From: Azospirillaceae bacterium
Lineage (GTDB): Bacteria > Pseudomonadota > Alphaproteobacteria > Azospirillales > Azospirillaceae
Length of the DNA stretch: 64,000 bases
Assembly (NCBI GenBank): GCA_028283825.1
Contig: JAPWJW010000001.1
Location: 2,108,001-2,172,000, forward strand
Reading direction: 5' to 3'
The notes under the pieces were generated by a model. The model made no database searches. It saw nothing but the letters and a program-made list of their open reading frames with translations, and was not told where the DNA came from. Both the position numbers and the translations under genes were made by a program. Positions 9,798 through 18,958 of this stretch are shown one piece after another. The first letter of the stretch is position 1; the number at the start of each line of letters is the position of its first letter.

Positions 9798-10457
9798 GTG
9801 ACGTCAGTAAGCAGCACCAGTTCAAGCTCGAGCAGCACCAGCACGTCCTCGTCCTCATCGTCCACCTCTTCGCTGGGCGACTTCACGACCATGCTGACGC
9901 TGCTGCTTCAGGAACTGCAGACGCAGGATCCGACCAGCCCCATGGACACCAGCACGTTCACGACGCAGCTGGTCCAGATGTCGAGCCTGGAGGCGCAGGA
10001 AGCGTCCACCACCATGCTGGACACCATCAGCAGCACGCTGAACACGTTCACCAGCAGCTACCCGGCTTATAGCTACATGGGGCAGACGGTTTCGACCGAC
10101 AGCAACTCCGCCCCCTTGCAGGACGGGTCGGCCATCTGGAACTACAACCTGTCGTCGGCCGCCGACAGCGTCAGCTACTCGGTCACCGACAGCAGCGGCA
10201 ACGTCGTCTACACGGGCTCCGGCACCACGACGGCCGGCAGCAACTACATCACGTGGGACGGCACCCAGACCGACGGCACCACGGCCACGTCCGGCACCTA
10301 CACCATGACCGTCACCGCCACCACCGACGGCACCGCCACCACCCCCACCGCCTACGGCGTGGGCAAGGTGACAGGCGTCGACACCTCCAGCGGCACCGCG
10401 ATGCTGGAGCTGGGGTCGTATGAGGTTAGCATGGACGACGTGACGTCAATCCTCTGA
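9798..10457 (+). CDS. flgD: flagellar hook-capping protein FlgD
   Basis: 219 residues, starting with GTG at 9798 behind a clear GGAGGT site. The N-terminus is an almost pure Ser/Thr tract, followed by the FlgD signature FTTMLTLLLQELQTQDPTSPMDTSTFTTQLVQMSSLEAQE (split over residues about 28-70), which is needed for hook assembly. The rest contains the Ig-like domain (YSVTDSSGNVVYTG and GTYTMTVTATTDG). FlgD caps the growing hook outside the cell while FlgE polymerises; it is secreted by the flagellar type III apparatus, so no Sec signal is expected. It opens the axial-protein operon and is preceded by the conserved element at 9646-9711. The length is close to the usual 220-230 residues. Confidence 0.92.
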   Translation: MTSVSSTSSSSSSTSTSSSSSSTSSLGDFTTMLTLLLQELQTQDPTSPMDTSTFTTQLVQMSSLEAQEASTTMLDTISSTLNTFTSSYPAYSYMGQTVSTDSNSAPLQDGSAIWNYNLSSAADSVSYSVTDSSGNVVYTGSGTTTAGSNYITWDGTQTDGTTATSGTYTMTVTATTDGTATTPTAYGVGKVTGVDTSSGTAMLELGSYEVSMDDVTSIL

Positions 10458-10548
10458 CAAATAAGCGTTTTTTCGAGGTGGCGGCCTCGATCCCCCAACC
10501 GCCGGCCCACCGACATCCGGTCCTTCCAAATCTCAGGGAACCACGGCA

Positions 10549-11817
10549 ATGAGCATTTTCAGCGCCCTGAACACCGCCACCTCGGCCCTCTACGCCCAGT
10601 CCAAGGCGTTCTCGTCGATCTCGAGCAACATCGCCAACTCGTCCAGCACGGGCTACAAGGCGTCGGACACGGCCTTCACGGCCTTGCTGACCGACAGCCA
10701 GTCGGGCTCCGCCGACTACGGCGGCGTCACCGCCAGCACGGTGCAGACGGTCAGCAACCAGGGCGACATCACCTCCACCACCACCTCCACCAACCTGGCG
10801 TTGGATGGCGACGGCATGTTCGTGGTGAACGATGGCAGCAGCACCCAGGCCTACTACACCCGCGACGGCAGCTTCACCGAGGATGACGACGGCAACCTGG
10901 TGAACGCCGAGGGCTACTACCTGGAAGGCTGGGCCACGGATGACAGCGGCAACATCACGGCCACGAACCGCAGCAACACCAGCAGCCTGGAAAAGATCAA
11001 CCTGAACGACATCAGCGGCTCGCCCAAGGCGACGACCGAGGTGACGACCAGCATGAACCTGCCGTCCAACGCGGACGTGGGCGACAGCTTCACGACCGAC
11101 ACCGAGGTCTACGACAGCCTGGGCAACAGCAGCACGGTGACGATGACCTGGACCAAGACGGGCACCAACAGCTGGGAACTGGACGCCGCCAACCCGGTGT
11201 CGTCCGCCGACGGTTCCACCGTCACCGGCACCAGCAGCGGCACGCCCGTCACCCTGACCTTCAACACCGACGGCAGCCTGGCCAGCCCCACCACGGACAT
11301 CACGCTGGGCGTCACCGGCTGGAGTTCCGGCGCCACCGACAGCTCCATCACCCTGGACTATGGCGAGAACGGCGGCAGCGGCGCCCTCACCCAGTTCGCC
11401 AGCACCAGCACCTCGCCCGGCATCACCACCACCAGCAGCACCCAGGACGGCTACGCCAAGGGCACGCTGAGCAGCGTGGACATCAATTCCGACGGCAGCG
11501 TGGTCGCCAATTTCGACAACGGCCAATCCAGCACGATCTACAAGGTACCGGTGGCGACCTTCGCCAACGAAAACGGCCTGACCGCCGTGTCGGGCCAGAC
11601 CTACGCCCAGTCCACGGAATCAGGGTCCTACACCTTGAAGGAAGCCGGGACCGACGGCGCCGGCACCATCGAATCCAGCTCGCTGGAAAGCTCGACCACC
11701 GACGTTTCCGATGAACTGAGCCGCATGATCTATGCGCAGCAGGCCTATTCGGCCGCGGCCAAGGTCGTGTCCACGGCGCAGGACATGCTGACCACCCTGC
11801 TGCAGGCCAAGCAGTAA
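10549..11817 (+). CDS. flgE: flagellar hook protein FlgE
   Basis: 422 residues. The N-terminal rod/hook signature SALYAQSKAFSSISSNIANSSSTGYKA (residues about 12-38) and the C-terminal heptad region DELSRMIYAQQAYSAAAKVVSTAQDMLTTLL are both present, as expected for hook proteins whose termini form the inner coiled-coil core. The middle contains the FlgE D2 motif TEVYDSLGNSSTVTMTW. The protein is rich in Ser, Thr and Asp with few basic residues. AGGGAA precedes the ATG. It lies 91 bases after flgD and 13 before the next gene, so it belongs to the same operon. Confidence 0.93.
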   Translation: MSIFSALNTATSALYAQSKAFSSISSNIANSSSTGYKASDTAFTALLTDSQSGSADYGGVTASTVQTVSNQGDITSTTTSTNLALDGDGMFVVNDGSSTQAYYTRDGSFTEDDDGNLVNAEGYYLEGWATDDSGNITATNRSNTSSLEKINLNDISGSPKATTEVTTSMNLPSNADVGDSFTTDTEVYDSLGNSSTVTMTWTKTGTNSWELDAANPVSSADGSTVTGTSSGTPVTLTFNTDGSLASPTTDITLGVTGWSSGATDSSITLDYGENGGSGALTQFASTSTSPGITTTSSTQDGYAKGTLSSVDINSDGSVVANFDNGQSSTIYKVPVATFANENGLTAVSGQTYAQSTESGSYTLKEAGTDGAGTIESSSLESSTTDVSDELSRMIYAQQAYSAAAKVVSTAQDMLTTLLQAKQ

Positions 11818-11830
11818 GGAGCCGGCGCCC

Positions 11831-12241
11831 ATGAAACCGCCCTTCGTCCCCCCGCTGTTGATCCTGACCCAGGCCGAGGAACCCACCCCGGTCTCCGGCC
11901 CGGTTTTCGACGCCGGTTCCCTGCCCGTCCCCTTGCCCGGCACCGGTTCGTCCGCCTTCGACACCAAGCGGCTGGACCGTTTGCTGCGCGAGGGCAAGCG
12001 GCTGGAAGCGTCGGCGCGGTCCGTGCTGACGCCGGGCGTGCGGGTCAACGGCGAGGTGCGCCGGGCGGCCAATCTGGCGCTGATCGACGACCTGACCCGC
12101 TACGTGGAACGGCTGGAGCAGGCGCTGGCCGACCTGCGGCCCCTGATCCAGGTGCAGCAGCAGCGCTCGCAGGCCCTGAACCTCTACTCCCGTGCCCTCA
12201 ACAACGCCTATCTGCCGGCCCATCGGAGGGGTAAGCGATGA
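11831..12241 (+). CDS. unknown protein between flgE and flgK (1)
   Basis: 136 residues, no family recognised. The N-terminal third is Pro/Gly-rich and probably disordered; residues about 40-125 are predicted helical and strongly charged (DTKRLDRLLREGKRLEAS, then DLTRYVERLEQALADLRP), like a coiled coil. AAGGAGCCGG precedes the ATG. It overlaps the next gene by four bases (ATGA), implying translational coupling. Small helical proteins next to flgK and flgL are often secretion chaperones or flagellar regulators, so it may be an axial-protein chaperone, but that is inferred only from size, composition and place. Confidence 0.75.
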   Translation: MKPPFVPPLLILTQAEEPTPVSGPVFDAGSLPVPLPGTGSSAFDTKRLDRLLREGKRLEASARSVLTPGVRVNGEVRRAANLALIDDLTRYVERLEQALADLRPLIQVQQQRSQALNLYSRALNNAYLPAHRRGKR

Positions 12242-12753
12242 GCTCTTTCTTCTCACGTCTGTTCACGGTTCCGGCCCCCGCCGCCAAGGCGGACGAGGCG
12301 GCGCCCACCGCGCTGGCCCTGCCGGCCCCGTCGGCGCCGCCCGCCGGCGCCAACCAGTTCCCGCCCGCCATGGCCGAAGCCTTCGCCGCCTTCCAGGCCG
12401 CCGCCCGTTTCGGCGAAGCCAGCCTGGAGCGCCGCCGCGCCATGTACAACGCGCTGAAGCAGCTGCGTGAGGCGGAGGCGGTGATGCGCGTGACGCTGCA
12501 CCAGGTGCCGGCCGGCGCGCGGGCGGCCACGGGCCGCCACTGGGCGCCGCAGCTGCAGTCGATGATCAGCGAAATGGCCGACCTGCAGACCGGCATGGCC
12601 GCCGAGCTGAAGGGCCGCCGGTCGCGCCTGCAAGGCCTGCTGCACGTCACCCGCCAGCGCACCGAGGACGTGCGCGGCTATTACCCCGTCCGTGGCCGGC
12701 AGATCCGGGTGGATCGCCAGCAGACACGGCACTGTGTCCAGTTCACGGCGTAA
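12238..12753 (+). CDS. unknown protein between flgE and flgK (2)
   Basis: 171 residues. An Ala/Pro-rich N-terminal 40 residues is followed by a helical region containing LERRRAMYNALKQLREAEAVMRVTLHQ and a basic C-terminus (RGRQIRVDRQQTRH). No membrane segment or signal peptide, and no family I can name. It starts within the stop of the preceding gene and ends 12 bases before flgK. The place is suitable for an FlgN-like chaperone for FlgK and FlgL, and the size is comparable, but I see no sequence signature that proves it. Confidence 0.75.
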   Translation: MSSFFSRLFTVPAPAAKADEAAPTALALPAPSAPPAGANQFPPAMAEAFAAFQAAARFGEASLERRRAMYNALKQLREAEAVMRVTLHQVPAGARAATGRHWAPQLQSMISEMADLQTGMAAELKGRRSRLQGLLHVTRQRTEDVRGYYPVRGRQIRVDRQQTRHCVQFTA

Positions 12754-12765
12754 GGACCAGAAACC

Positions 12766-14502
12766 ATGTCGCTCCGGACCGCTGCCTCCATCGCCCAATC
12801 CGCCCTGTCGGCCACGCAGACGGCCATCACCGTCACCAGCGCCAACACGGCCAATGCCAACACGGCGGGCTACAGCAAGAAGACCGCGAACGACACGGCC
12901 GTCACCGTCAACGGCCAATCGTCCGGCGTCGAGGTCAGCAGCGTCACGCGCGACGTGGACAAGTATCTGTTGCAGCAGGTGGTTTCCGCCACGTCGGCCA
13001 ATTCGCAGGCCAGCGTGATGAGCAGCTACATGGCCAATGTGGACACGGCCTACGGCACCGTCTCGGGCAGCACCTCCATTTCCGACGTCATCGACACGGT
13101 GACCAGCGACCTGTCCACCCTGTCGGCCGACACCGGCGCCGACGCGGACAAGAGCGTGGCCGTGAACGCGCTGTCGGACATGGCCACCACCATAGCCACG
13201 GCGTCCAGCACCATCCAGAGCCTGCGCGCCCAGGCCGACAGCGACATCGCCACCGATGTCACCGCCGCCAACACGGCCATCACCAGCATCGCCTCGCTGA
13301 ACCAGCAGATCGTGGCGGCCAAGGCGGCCGGCCAGTCCACCGCCGACCTGGAAGACCAGCGCGACCAGCAGCTTGAGACCCTGTCCAGCTACATGGGCGT
13401 CAGCTATTCGGTGGACAGCACCGGTTCCATGCAGGTGTCCACCAGTTCGGGCCAGGTGCTGGTGGGCACGACCGCCCACACCCTGAGCTACACCACCGCC
13501 AGCTCGGTCGACGCCAGCACCACCTATCCCACGGGCTTCAGCGGCATCACGGTGGACGGCACCGACATCACCAGCACCATGCAGACCGGCGCCATCGGTG
13601 CCCTGGTGACCCTGCGCGACGACACCCTGGTGGACCAGCAGAGCCGCCTGGACAACCTGGCCTCCACCATCATCACCACGGTCAACACCATCTCCAACCA
13701 GGGGAGCAGCTATCCGGCGGCGGCCTCGCTGACGGGCACGACCTCGGTCAGCGCCAGCGACAGCCTGTCGGGCACCGGCACCATGCGCCTGGTGGCGGTG
13801 GACAGCGACGGTGACGCCGCCGCCGTGCTGGATGTCGACCTCAGCACCGTGTCCTCGGTCCAGGACCTGATGGACACGATCAATTCCAGCGGCAACTTCA
13901 CCGCCAGCATCGACGCCAACGGCCACCTGACCATCGCCGCAGCGGACAGCAGCGACGGCATCGCCGTGAACGAGATGGACAGCAGCGTCGGCGACAACGC
14001 CGAGGGCGCCTCGATGTATTTCGGGCTGAACGACGTGCTGACCGGCACGGGCGCCAGCGACATCGCCCTGAACAGCAGCCTGGCCGCCGATCCGTCCCTG
14101 CTGCCCACCGGCACCGTGTCGGACAGCGCCGACCTGGCGGTGGGCGACACCGCCATCACCTCCGGCGATGTCAGCACCATCGACGCCCTGGAAAGCGCCT
14201 TCACCGGCACCCAGTCCTTCGCCTCCGCCGGTGGCCTGGCCAAAGCCAGCACCTCGCTGTCGGGCTATGCCGCCACCATCATCAGCAGTGCCGCCAACAC
14301 CGCCTCATCGCTGTCCACCAAGGCGGACACCGCCAGTTCCGCCCTGGACACCGCCACCACGGCGCTGAGCTCGCAGTCCGGCGTCAGCCTGGATGAGGAG
14401 ACGGCCATGGTCTCGACCCTGGAGCAGGCCTACCAGGCCGCCGCCAAGATCATGTCGGCGCTGCAGGAAATGTTCACGGCCACCATCGAGATGGTGAGCT
14501 GA
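12766..14502 (+). CDS. flgK: flagellar hook-associated protein 1, FlgK
   Basis: 578 residues. The N-terminus SIAQSALSATQTAITVTSANTANANTAGYSKK (split here; residues about 7-38) matches the first hook-filament junction protein family, including the N-x-x-T-x-G-Y motif. The C-terminus DEETAMVSTLEQAYQAAAKIMSALQEMFTATIEMV is the matching helical end found in FlgK. FlgK is exported through the flagellar apparatus and forms, with FlgL, the junction between hook and filament. AAGGACC precedes the ATG. It is followed after 13 bases by flgL. The central region is long and Ser/Thr/Asp-rich. Confidence 0.93.
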   Translation: MSLRTAASIAQSALSATQTAITVTSANTANANTAGYSKKTANDTAVTVNGQSSGVEVSSVTRDVDKYLLQQVVSATSANSQASVMSSYMANVDTAYGTVSGSTSISDVIDTVTSDLSTLSADTGADADKSVAVNALSDMATTIATASSTIQSLRAQADSDIATDVTAANTAITSIASLNQQIVAAKAAGQSTADLEDQRDQQLETLSSYMGVSYSVDSTGSMQVSTSSGQVLVGTTAHTLSYTTASSVDASTTYPTGFSGITVDGTDITSTMQTGAIGALVTLRDDTLVDQQSRLDNLASTIITTVNTISNQGSSYPAAASLTGTTSVSASDSLSGTGTMRLVAVDSDGDAAAVLDVDLSTVSSVQDLMDTINSSGNFTASIDANGHLTIAAADSSDGIAVNEMDSSVGDNAEGASMYFGLNDVLTGTGASDIALNSSLAADPSLLPTGTVSDSADLAVGDTAITSGDVSTIDALESAFTGTQSFASAGGLAKASTSLSGYAATIISSAANTASSLSTKADTASSALDTATTALSSQSGVSLDEETAMVSTLEQAYQAAAKIMSALQEMFTATIEMVS

Positions 14503-14515
14503 GGGAGCCCTGAAG

Positions 14516-15439
14516 ATGAGCGTACGGATCTCCACCTACGGCGCGCACACCGCCCTGGTTCAGTACATGCTGAGCAACGAATCCACGTTGAACGCGGCGG
14601 AAGTGCAGGAATCGACCAGTTCCAAGTCCCAGACCTACGCGGGCCTGGCCAGCACCGGCCTGAACGGCAACGTCAAGCTGCTGGTCAACCTGGAAAGCGA
14701 GGTCAGCTACAACACCACGCTGGCCGACAACGCCAACGTCGCCATCACCAAGATCGACGCCATCTCGTCCGACATCTCCAGCATCTCCGACGTCGCCACC
14801 AGCCTGAAGACCGCCATCAGCGAGGCGATGTCCGCCGACGATACTGAACGCGCGACATATCAGGAAGAGGCGTCGGGCTGGCTGTCGGACGTGGCGTCGA
14901 CGCTGAACGACACCTACGGCGGCCAATACCTGTTCGGCGGCACCGAAACCGACAAGGCCCCGGTTTCGGTGGACAGCAGCACCTACCCCGCCCTGACATC
15001 CGACAGCGGCAGCGACACCAGCTATTACAGCGGCACGGACACCACGGCCTCGGTCCAGGTGTCCGGCACCCAGTCCATCAGCTACGGCGTCACCGCCAGC
15101 GACCCATCCATCGAGAAGCTGATGCGGGCCCTGAACATGATGGCCAACACCAGCCCGCTGGACGACGACACCCTGACCACGGCCCTGGATCTGGTGAACG
15201 ACGCCTCATCCGGGCTCAGCGACATGTCGCAAACATTGTCGATCAGCTCCTCTAGAATACAATCGGCAGTCACCCATCTGAACGATATACAGACCTTCGC
15301 CTCGGACCAGAGCAGCGATATAAAAAGCGTGGACCTGGCAGAAGTGTCCACAACAGTGACGACGCTTCAAACGTCGTTAGAGGCGACCATGCAGGCTATT
15401 GCCGCGTCGCAGAAAATGAGTCTGGTGACCTACTTGTAG
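14516..15439 (+). CDS. flgL: flagellar hook-associated protein 3, FlgL
   Basis: 307 residues. Starts MSVRISTYGAHTALVQYML, has a flagellin-like N-terminal helical region and the FLGL-type segment TLNDTYGGQYLFGGTETDKAPV (around residues 127-150), typical of FlgL. The C-terminus LAEVSTTVTTLQTSLEATMQAIAASQKMSLVTYL is the flagellin-like C-terminal helix. It completes the hook-filament junction. It is last in the flgD-to-flgL run; the next gene, fliC, has its own upstream element. Confidence 0.92.
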   Translation: MSVRISTYGAHTALVQYMLSNESTLNAAEVQESTSSKSQTYAGLASTGLNGNVKLLVNLESEVSYNTTLADNANVAITKIDAISSDISSISDVATSLKTAISEAMSADDTERATYQEEASGWLSDVASTLNDTYGGQYLFGGTETDKAPVSVDSSTYPALTSDSGSDTSYYSGTDTTASVQVSGTQSISYGVTASDPSIEKLMRALNMMANTSPLDDDTLTTALDLVNDASSGLSDMSQTLSISSSRIQSAVTHLNDIQTFASDQSSDIKSVDLAEVSTTVTTLQTSLEATMQAIAASQKMSLVTYL

Positions 15440-15443
15440 CGGG

Positions 15444-15509
15444 TCGAAAAATTTCTCGCGAATATGCGAAAAAAATGCGCCCGCTTCCATCTGATCTGCC
15501 GTTGAACCG
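15444..15509 (+). promoter_or_regulatory. conserved flagellar upstream element, copy 2 (before fliC)
   Basis: CGAAAAAAA at 15467, TGCGCCCGCTTC at 15474-15485, 8-base spacer, CTGCCGTTGAACCG at 15496-15509. These match the element before flgD exactly in the 12-mer, the spacer length and the 14-mer. It ends 74 bases before the fliC ATG, a promoter-like distance given a short leader. Confidence 0.7.
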
Positions 15510-15583
15510 TGTGAGGGGGAGTATGGCCCGGTCGCAAAACGCGGCAACCCCATCATCCTCTCGCCAACCAGATGGAGGTTTAG

Positions 15584-16408
15584 ATGCCTGTAGTCTCGAC
15601 CAACACAGCGGCGAATTCCGCCCTGCGTTATTTGAACATCAACTCCGCGGATGAATCGTCGTCGGTCTCCAAGATCGCCTCCGGTTCCCGCATCACCAAG
15701 GCGTCGGACGACGCCGCCGGCCTGGCCGTCGGCACCTCGATCCAGTCCGACGTCACCATGCTGAACCAGGCGTCGACCAACGCTTCGAACGGTGAATCCA
15801 TCCTGCAGGCGGCGGACGGCGGCATGGCCCGCATCGCCGACATCCTGCAGCGCATGGAATCGCTGGCCACCGAATCCGACTCAGGTACTGTGACGGATAC
15901 GGAACGCAGCTACGTCGACGCCGAATTCCAGCAGCTGACGAGCGAAGTGGACAGCATCGCGTCCGGTACCCGTTTCGACAGCCAGAGCTTGCTGGACGGC
16001 ACGGGCAACTGGGCGTCGGGCGTCACCTTCCTGGTGGGCACGTCCACCTCGGACACGCTGACCATCCAGCTGACCACGGTCAGCAGCAGCGCCCTGGGCC
16101 TGTCGGGCACCAGCGTCTCCACGGCCGATGGCGCCGTGTCGGCGATCTCGGTCATCCAGTCGGCGATCAGCACCCTGTCCACGGCCCGCGCCAAGGTCGG
16201 TGCCCAGATCTCCCGCTTTGAATACCAGAGCGAGATGATCTCGACCTCGATCGAAAACCAGACGGCCGCGGAATCGGCCATCATGGACGTCGACGTCGCG
16301 TCGGAGGAAACCAACCTGGCCAACGAGGACACGTTGGTCCAGGCCGGCATCGACGCCTTGTCCAAGGCCAACCAGCTTCCCTCCCAGCTGCTGAAACTTC
16401 TGCAGTGA
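15584..16408 (+). CDS. fliC: flagellin
   Basis: 274 residues, short for a flagellin. Both conserved ends are present: N-terminal NTAANSALRYLNINSADESSSVSKIASGSRI-type sequence with ASDDAAGLAVGTSIQSDV, and C-terminal TSIENQTAAESAIMDVDVASEETNLANEDTLVQAGI with a final ANQLPSQLLKLLQ. The variable surface domain is only about 90 residues. GGAGGT lies 7 bases before the ATG. It is exported via the flagellar type III system and polymerises into the filament. A strong terminator follows, so it is a single-gene transcript driven from the element at 15444-15509. Whether it makes polar or lateral flagella cannot be told here. Confidence 0.95.
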   Translation: MPVVSTNTAANSALRYLNINSADESSSVSKIASGSRITKASDDAAGLAVGTSIQSDVTMLNQASTNASNGESILQAADGGMARIADILQRMESLATESDSGTVTDTERSYVDAEFQQLTSEVDSIASGTRFDSQSLLDGTGNWASGVTFLVGTSTSDTLTIQLTTVSSSALGLSGTSVSTADGAVSAISVIQSAISTLSTARAKVGAQISRFEYQSEMISTSIENQTAAESAIMDVDVASEETNLANEDTLVQAGIDALSKANQLPSQLLKLLQ

Positions 16409-16418
16409 GGATGCGCGC

Positions 16419-16454
16419 GGGGGCGCCCTCAACCGGCGCCCCCGTTCTCTTTTT
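16419..16454 (+). terminator. Rho-independent terminator of fliC
   Basis: Nine-base GC stem (16419-16427 with 16435-16443), 7-base loop, then GTTCTCTTTTT. It lies 10 bases after the fliC stop. Confidence 0.88.
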
Positions 16455-16520
16455 CCTGTTTCCACTTATCCGTCCGCCTAGCGGCTGACGGAACGCGGCG
16501 CGCGCAGCGGGGTTTCGATC

Positions 16521-18221
16521 ATGACGTCGGTCTCAACCATTTCCACCAGCGGCTCAAGTACCACGACGAGCACCAGCACGAGTTCCGGTTCCTCATCCTC
16601 AGTGACGGGCCTGGACTATTCGGCGTTGGTCGCCGCCGCCGTGGCGGCGCGGGAGACGCGGGCGGATTCGATCGACACCGAGGTCACGAACAACGAAACC
16701 AAGATCTCCGCCTATGAAGATTTCCAGACGCTGCTGAACAACCTGGCGACCGCGGCGGAAGCCCTGTCCAATCCGGTCAGCAGCACCGCCACCAACCTGT
16801 TCTCTGAACGCACCGCCTATCTGTCGGGCGGCAGCACCGACGTTTCCGCCTCCGACATGCTGGGCGTGACCGTCGATGACGGCACCGCCACGGGCACACA
16901 CACGGTCGTGATCAACCAGTTGGCGACGGCGGAAAAACTGGGCGGCGGCACGCAGACCAGCCAGACGACGGCGCTGGGCCTGACCGGTTCGCTCACCATC
17001 GGCCTGTCCGGCGGTTCCACCGCCACGCTGACCGTGGCCAGCACCGACAGCCTCAAGGACATCGTCAACAACATCAACAAGCTGACCGGCACCACCGACG
17101 TGGCGGCCAGCATCGTCCAGGTTTCCAGCAGTTCCTACCAGCTGGTGCTGACCGCCACCGACGAAGGCGAACCGATCGAGTTCACCAACGACAGCAGCGG
17201 CATCATGACTTCGCTGGGTGTCACCAATTCCGACGGGTCCTACGCCGACGAACTGACGGCGGCGCAAGGGTCGGACATCGAGGTGGACGGCATCGACATC
17301 AGCCGCACCAGCAACATCATCAGCGACGTGCTGGATGGCGTGACGCTGGACCTGTACACGGCCGTGCCGGACTCCACCATCAGCATGGAACTGACCGCCA
17401 ACCTCAGCGCCATCAAGACCGGCATTTCCACCTTCGTCACCGCCTATAACGCGGTGCGCGACTTCATTTCCGTGCAGCAGGCCACGGGCACCGACGGCAC
17501 GCCGGCCAGTTCCGCCGTGCTGTTCGCCGACAGCGACGTCCGTTCCATCTCCACCTCGCTGCAGGACGCGTTGAACATGACGTTCGGCAGCTATTCGCTG
17601 TCGTCGCTGGGCATCACCTTCAACACCGACAACACGCTGGCCATCGACAGCACCACCCTGGACAGCGCGCTGGCCGACAACCTTAACGATCTTGAGACCT
17701 TGCTGGGCTACAACTTCAGCTCAAGCTCGACTTCGCTATCCCTGCTGGCCAACCCGGACAGCACGTCCAGCATGTCCTTCGGCCTGCAGATCACCATGAA
17801 TGACGACGGCACCATCGCGTCCGCCGGCGTCGATGGCGACACCTCCCTTTTTAACGTCAGCGGCAACCTGATTACCGGTGCCGCTGGCACGCAGTATGCA
17901 GGGATGTCGATGGTTTATACGGGAGCGGAGAGCCAGACAGTCAACGTCAGTGTCAGCGCCGGACTGGCCGACATCATGTACACCACGTCGGACAATGCGG
18001 CGAACGTCGACACCGGCACGCTGCAAACCAACATCGACAACCTGACGAGCTACGACACCGACCTGACCAGTCAGGCCGACGATATCCGCAGCCAAGCCGA
18101 AGCGTATGGAACGCAGCTGACAACCTACTACGCGCAGTTGGAAGCCCAGGCGTCATCGGCACAGACACTGCTGAAGACGCTGAAGGCCAACACCGCGGCA
18201 GCCAATAGCAGCAGCAGCTGA
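16521..18221 (+). CDS. fliD: flagellar filament cap protein FliD
   Basis: 566 residues. After a Ser/Thr tract comes the FliD N-terminal signature GLDYSALVAAAVAARETRADSID (about residues 30-52); VVINQLATAEKLGG resembles the conserved V-x-Q-L-A-x segment; the C-terminal FliD domain is recognised by LGITFNTDNTLAIDSTTLDSAL and the final coiled coil DLTSQADDIRSQAEAYGTQLTTYYAQLEAQ. FliD forms the cap under which flagellin polymerises. It follows fliC after the terminator and precedes fliS, the usual order. Confidence 0.93.
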   Translation: MTSVSTISTSGSSTTTSTSTSSGSSSSVTGLDYSALVAAAVAARETRADSIDTEVTNNETKISAYEDFQTLLNNLATAAEALSNPVSSTATNLFSERTAYLSGGSTDVSASDMLGVTVDDGTATGTHTVVINQLATAEKLGGGTQTSQTTALGLTGSLTIGLSGGSTATLTVASTDSLKDIVNNINKLTGTTDVAASIVQVSSSSYQLVLTATDEGEPIEFTNDSSGIMTSLGVTNSDGSYADELTAAQGSDIEVDGIDISRTSNIISDVLDGVTLDLYTAVPDSTISMELTANLSAIKTGISTFVTAYNAVRDFISVQQATGTDGTPASSAVLFADSDVRSISTSLQDALNMTFGSYSLSSLGITFNTDNTLAIDSTTLDSALADNLNDLETLLGYNFSSSSTSLSLLANPDSTSSMSFGLQITMNDDGTIASAGVDGDTSLFNVSGNLITGAAGTQYAGMSMVYTGAESQTVNVSVSAGLADIMYTTSDNAANVDTGTLQTNIDNLTSYDTDLTSQADDIRSQAEAYGTQLTTYYAQLEAQASSAQTLLKTLKANTAAANSSSS

Positions 18222-18305
18222 TGACGGCTCCGGCCGTCATCGGCCGGAGGGCGACAGAGATTTTCGAAAACGGCGTTTCCCTCCAGAAAAAGCGAACAGA
18301 CGGCC

Positions 18306-18689
18306 ATGAATTACACCGCGTCCAAGCACGCATCGAGCGCCTACCGGACCGCCAATGAGACCCTGCCGCCGCACAAGGTGGTGGAGGCGTTGCAGGACCG
18401 GGCCATCCAGTTATGCATGTCGGCGGAGCGTCATGCCCGCGATGGGCATTTCGAACAGTTCCATGGCGACATCGTGCGCGCCATCAAGATCTACACCGGC
18501 CTGCAGGTGGTGATGACCAACCATGTGGGCGGTCACACCGGCCAGGCGCTGAACCAACTCTATGGCGCCTTTATCATGGCGCTGGGGCGGGCGGCGGGCG
18601 GCCGCGACGTGCCCAACCGCGTGCGGCGCATCCAGGAACGCCTGGCCCTGCACCGGCGCCTGTGGATGCGGAAGCCAAAAGGAAGCTGA
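18306..18689 (+). CDS. fliS: flagellin export chaperone FliS
   Basis: 127 residues, mostly helical, starting MNYTASKHASSAYRTANETLPPHKVV and containing LQDRAIQLCMSAERHARDG and a helix AIKIYTGLQVVM. These match the FliS four-helix-bundle family that binds the flagellin C-terminus and prevents premature assembly. The position directly after fliD is the standard one. A second helix pair ending in LHRRLWMRKPKGS closes the protein. The family call rests on context plus motif resemblance; the sequence is fairly divergent. Confidence 0.85.
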   Translation: MNYTASKHASSAYRTANETLPPHKVVEALQDRAIQLCMSAERHARDGHFEQFHGDIVRAIKIYTGLQVVMTNHVGGHTGQALNQLYGAFIMALGRAAGGRDVPNRVRRIQERLALHRRLWMRKPKGS

Positions 18690-18958
18690 ATAAATTTGCA
18701 TGCCTGTCGATTTCGGGAACAACCGGCGGCGTTTGCCCCGTTTAACAATCAGAATCCGGTGATTTCCCTTGCAAGCCATGGGGGTGGCCCAGGAGAAAAC
18801 CGGAACGAAGGACAAGGGGGTGCCGGCTGAAACCGGAACCCCGGAACTGGAAGACGAGAGGTCGGGGATTCTGCCTGGTTGGGGCCAGGTCGGGGTGGAT
18901 CAATGAAGACCGCGCGCGGGACAACCCGCGCGGGGAAAAAGACGAATGGCGGTGACGT

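Noticed and set aside
18750-18958. Repeated CGGAAC blocks before the ECF sigma gene as an EcfG-type promoter
   Set aside because: The nearest GGAAC-N-CGTT pair has an 18-base spacer, not 16-17; not convincing.
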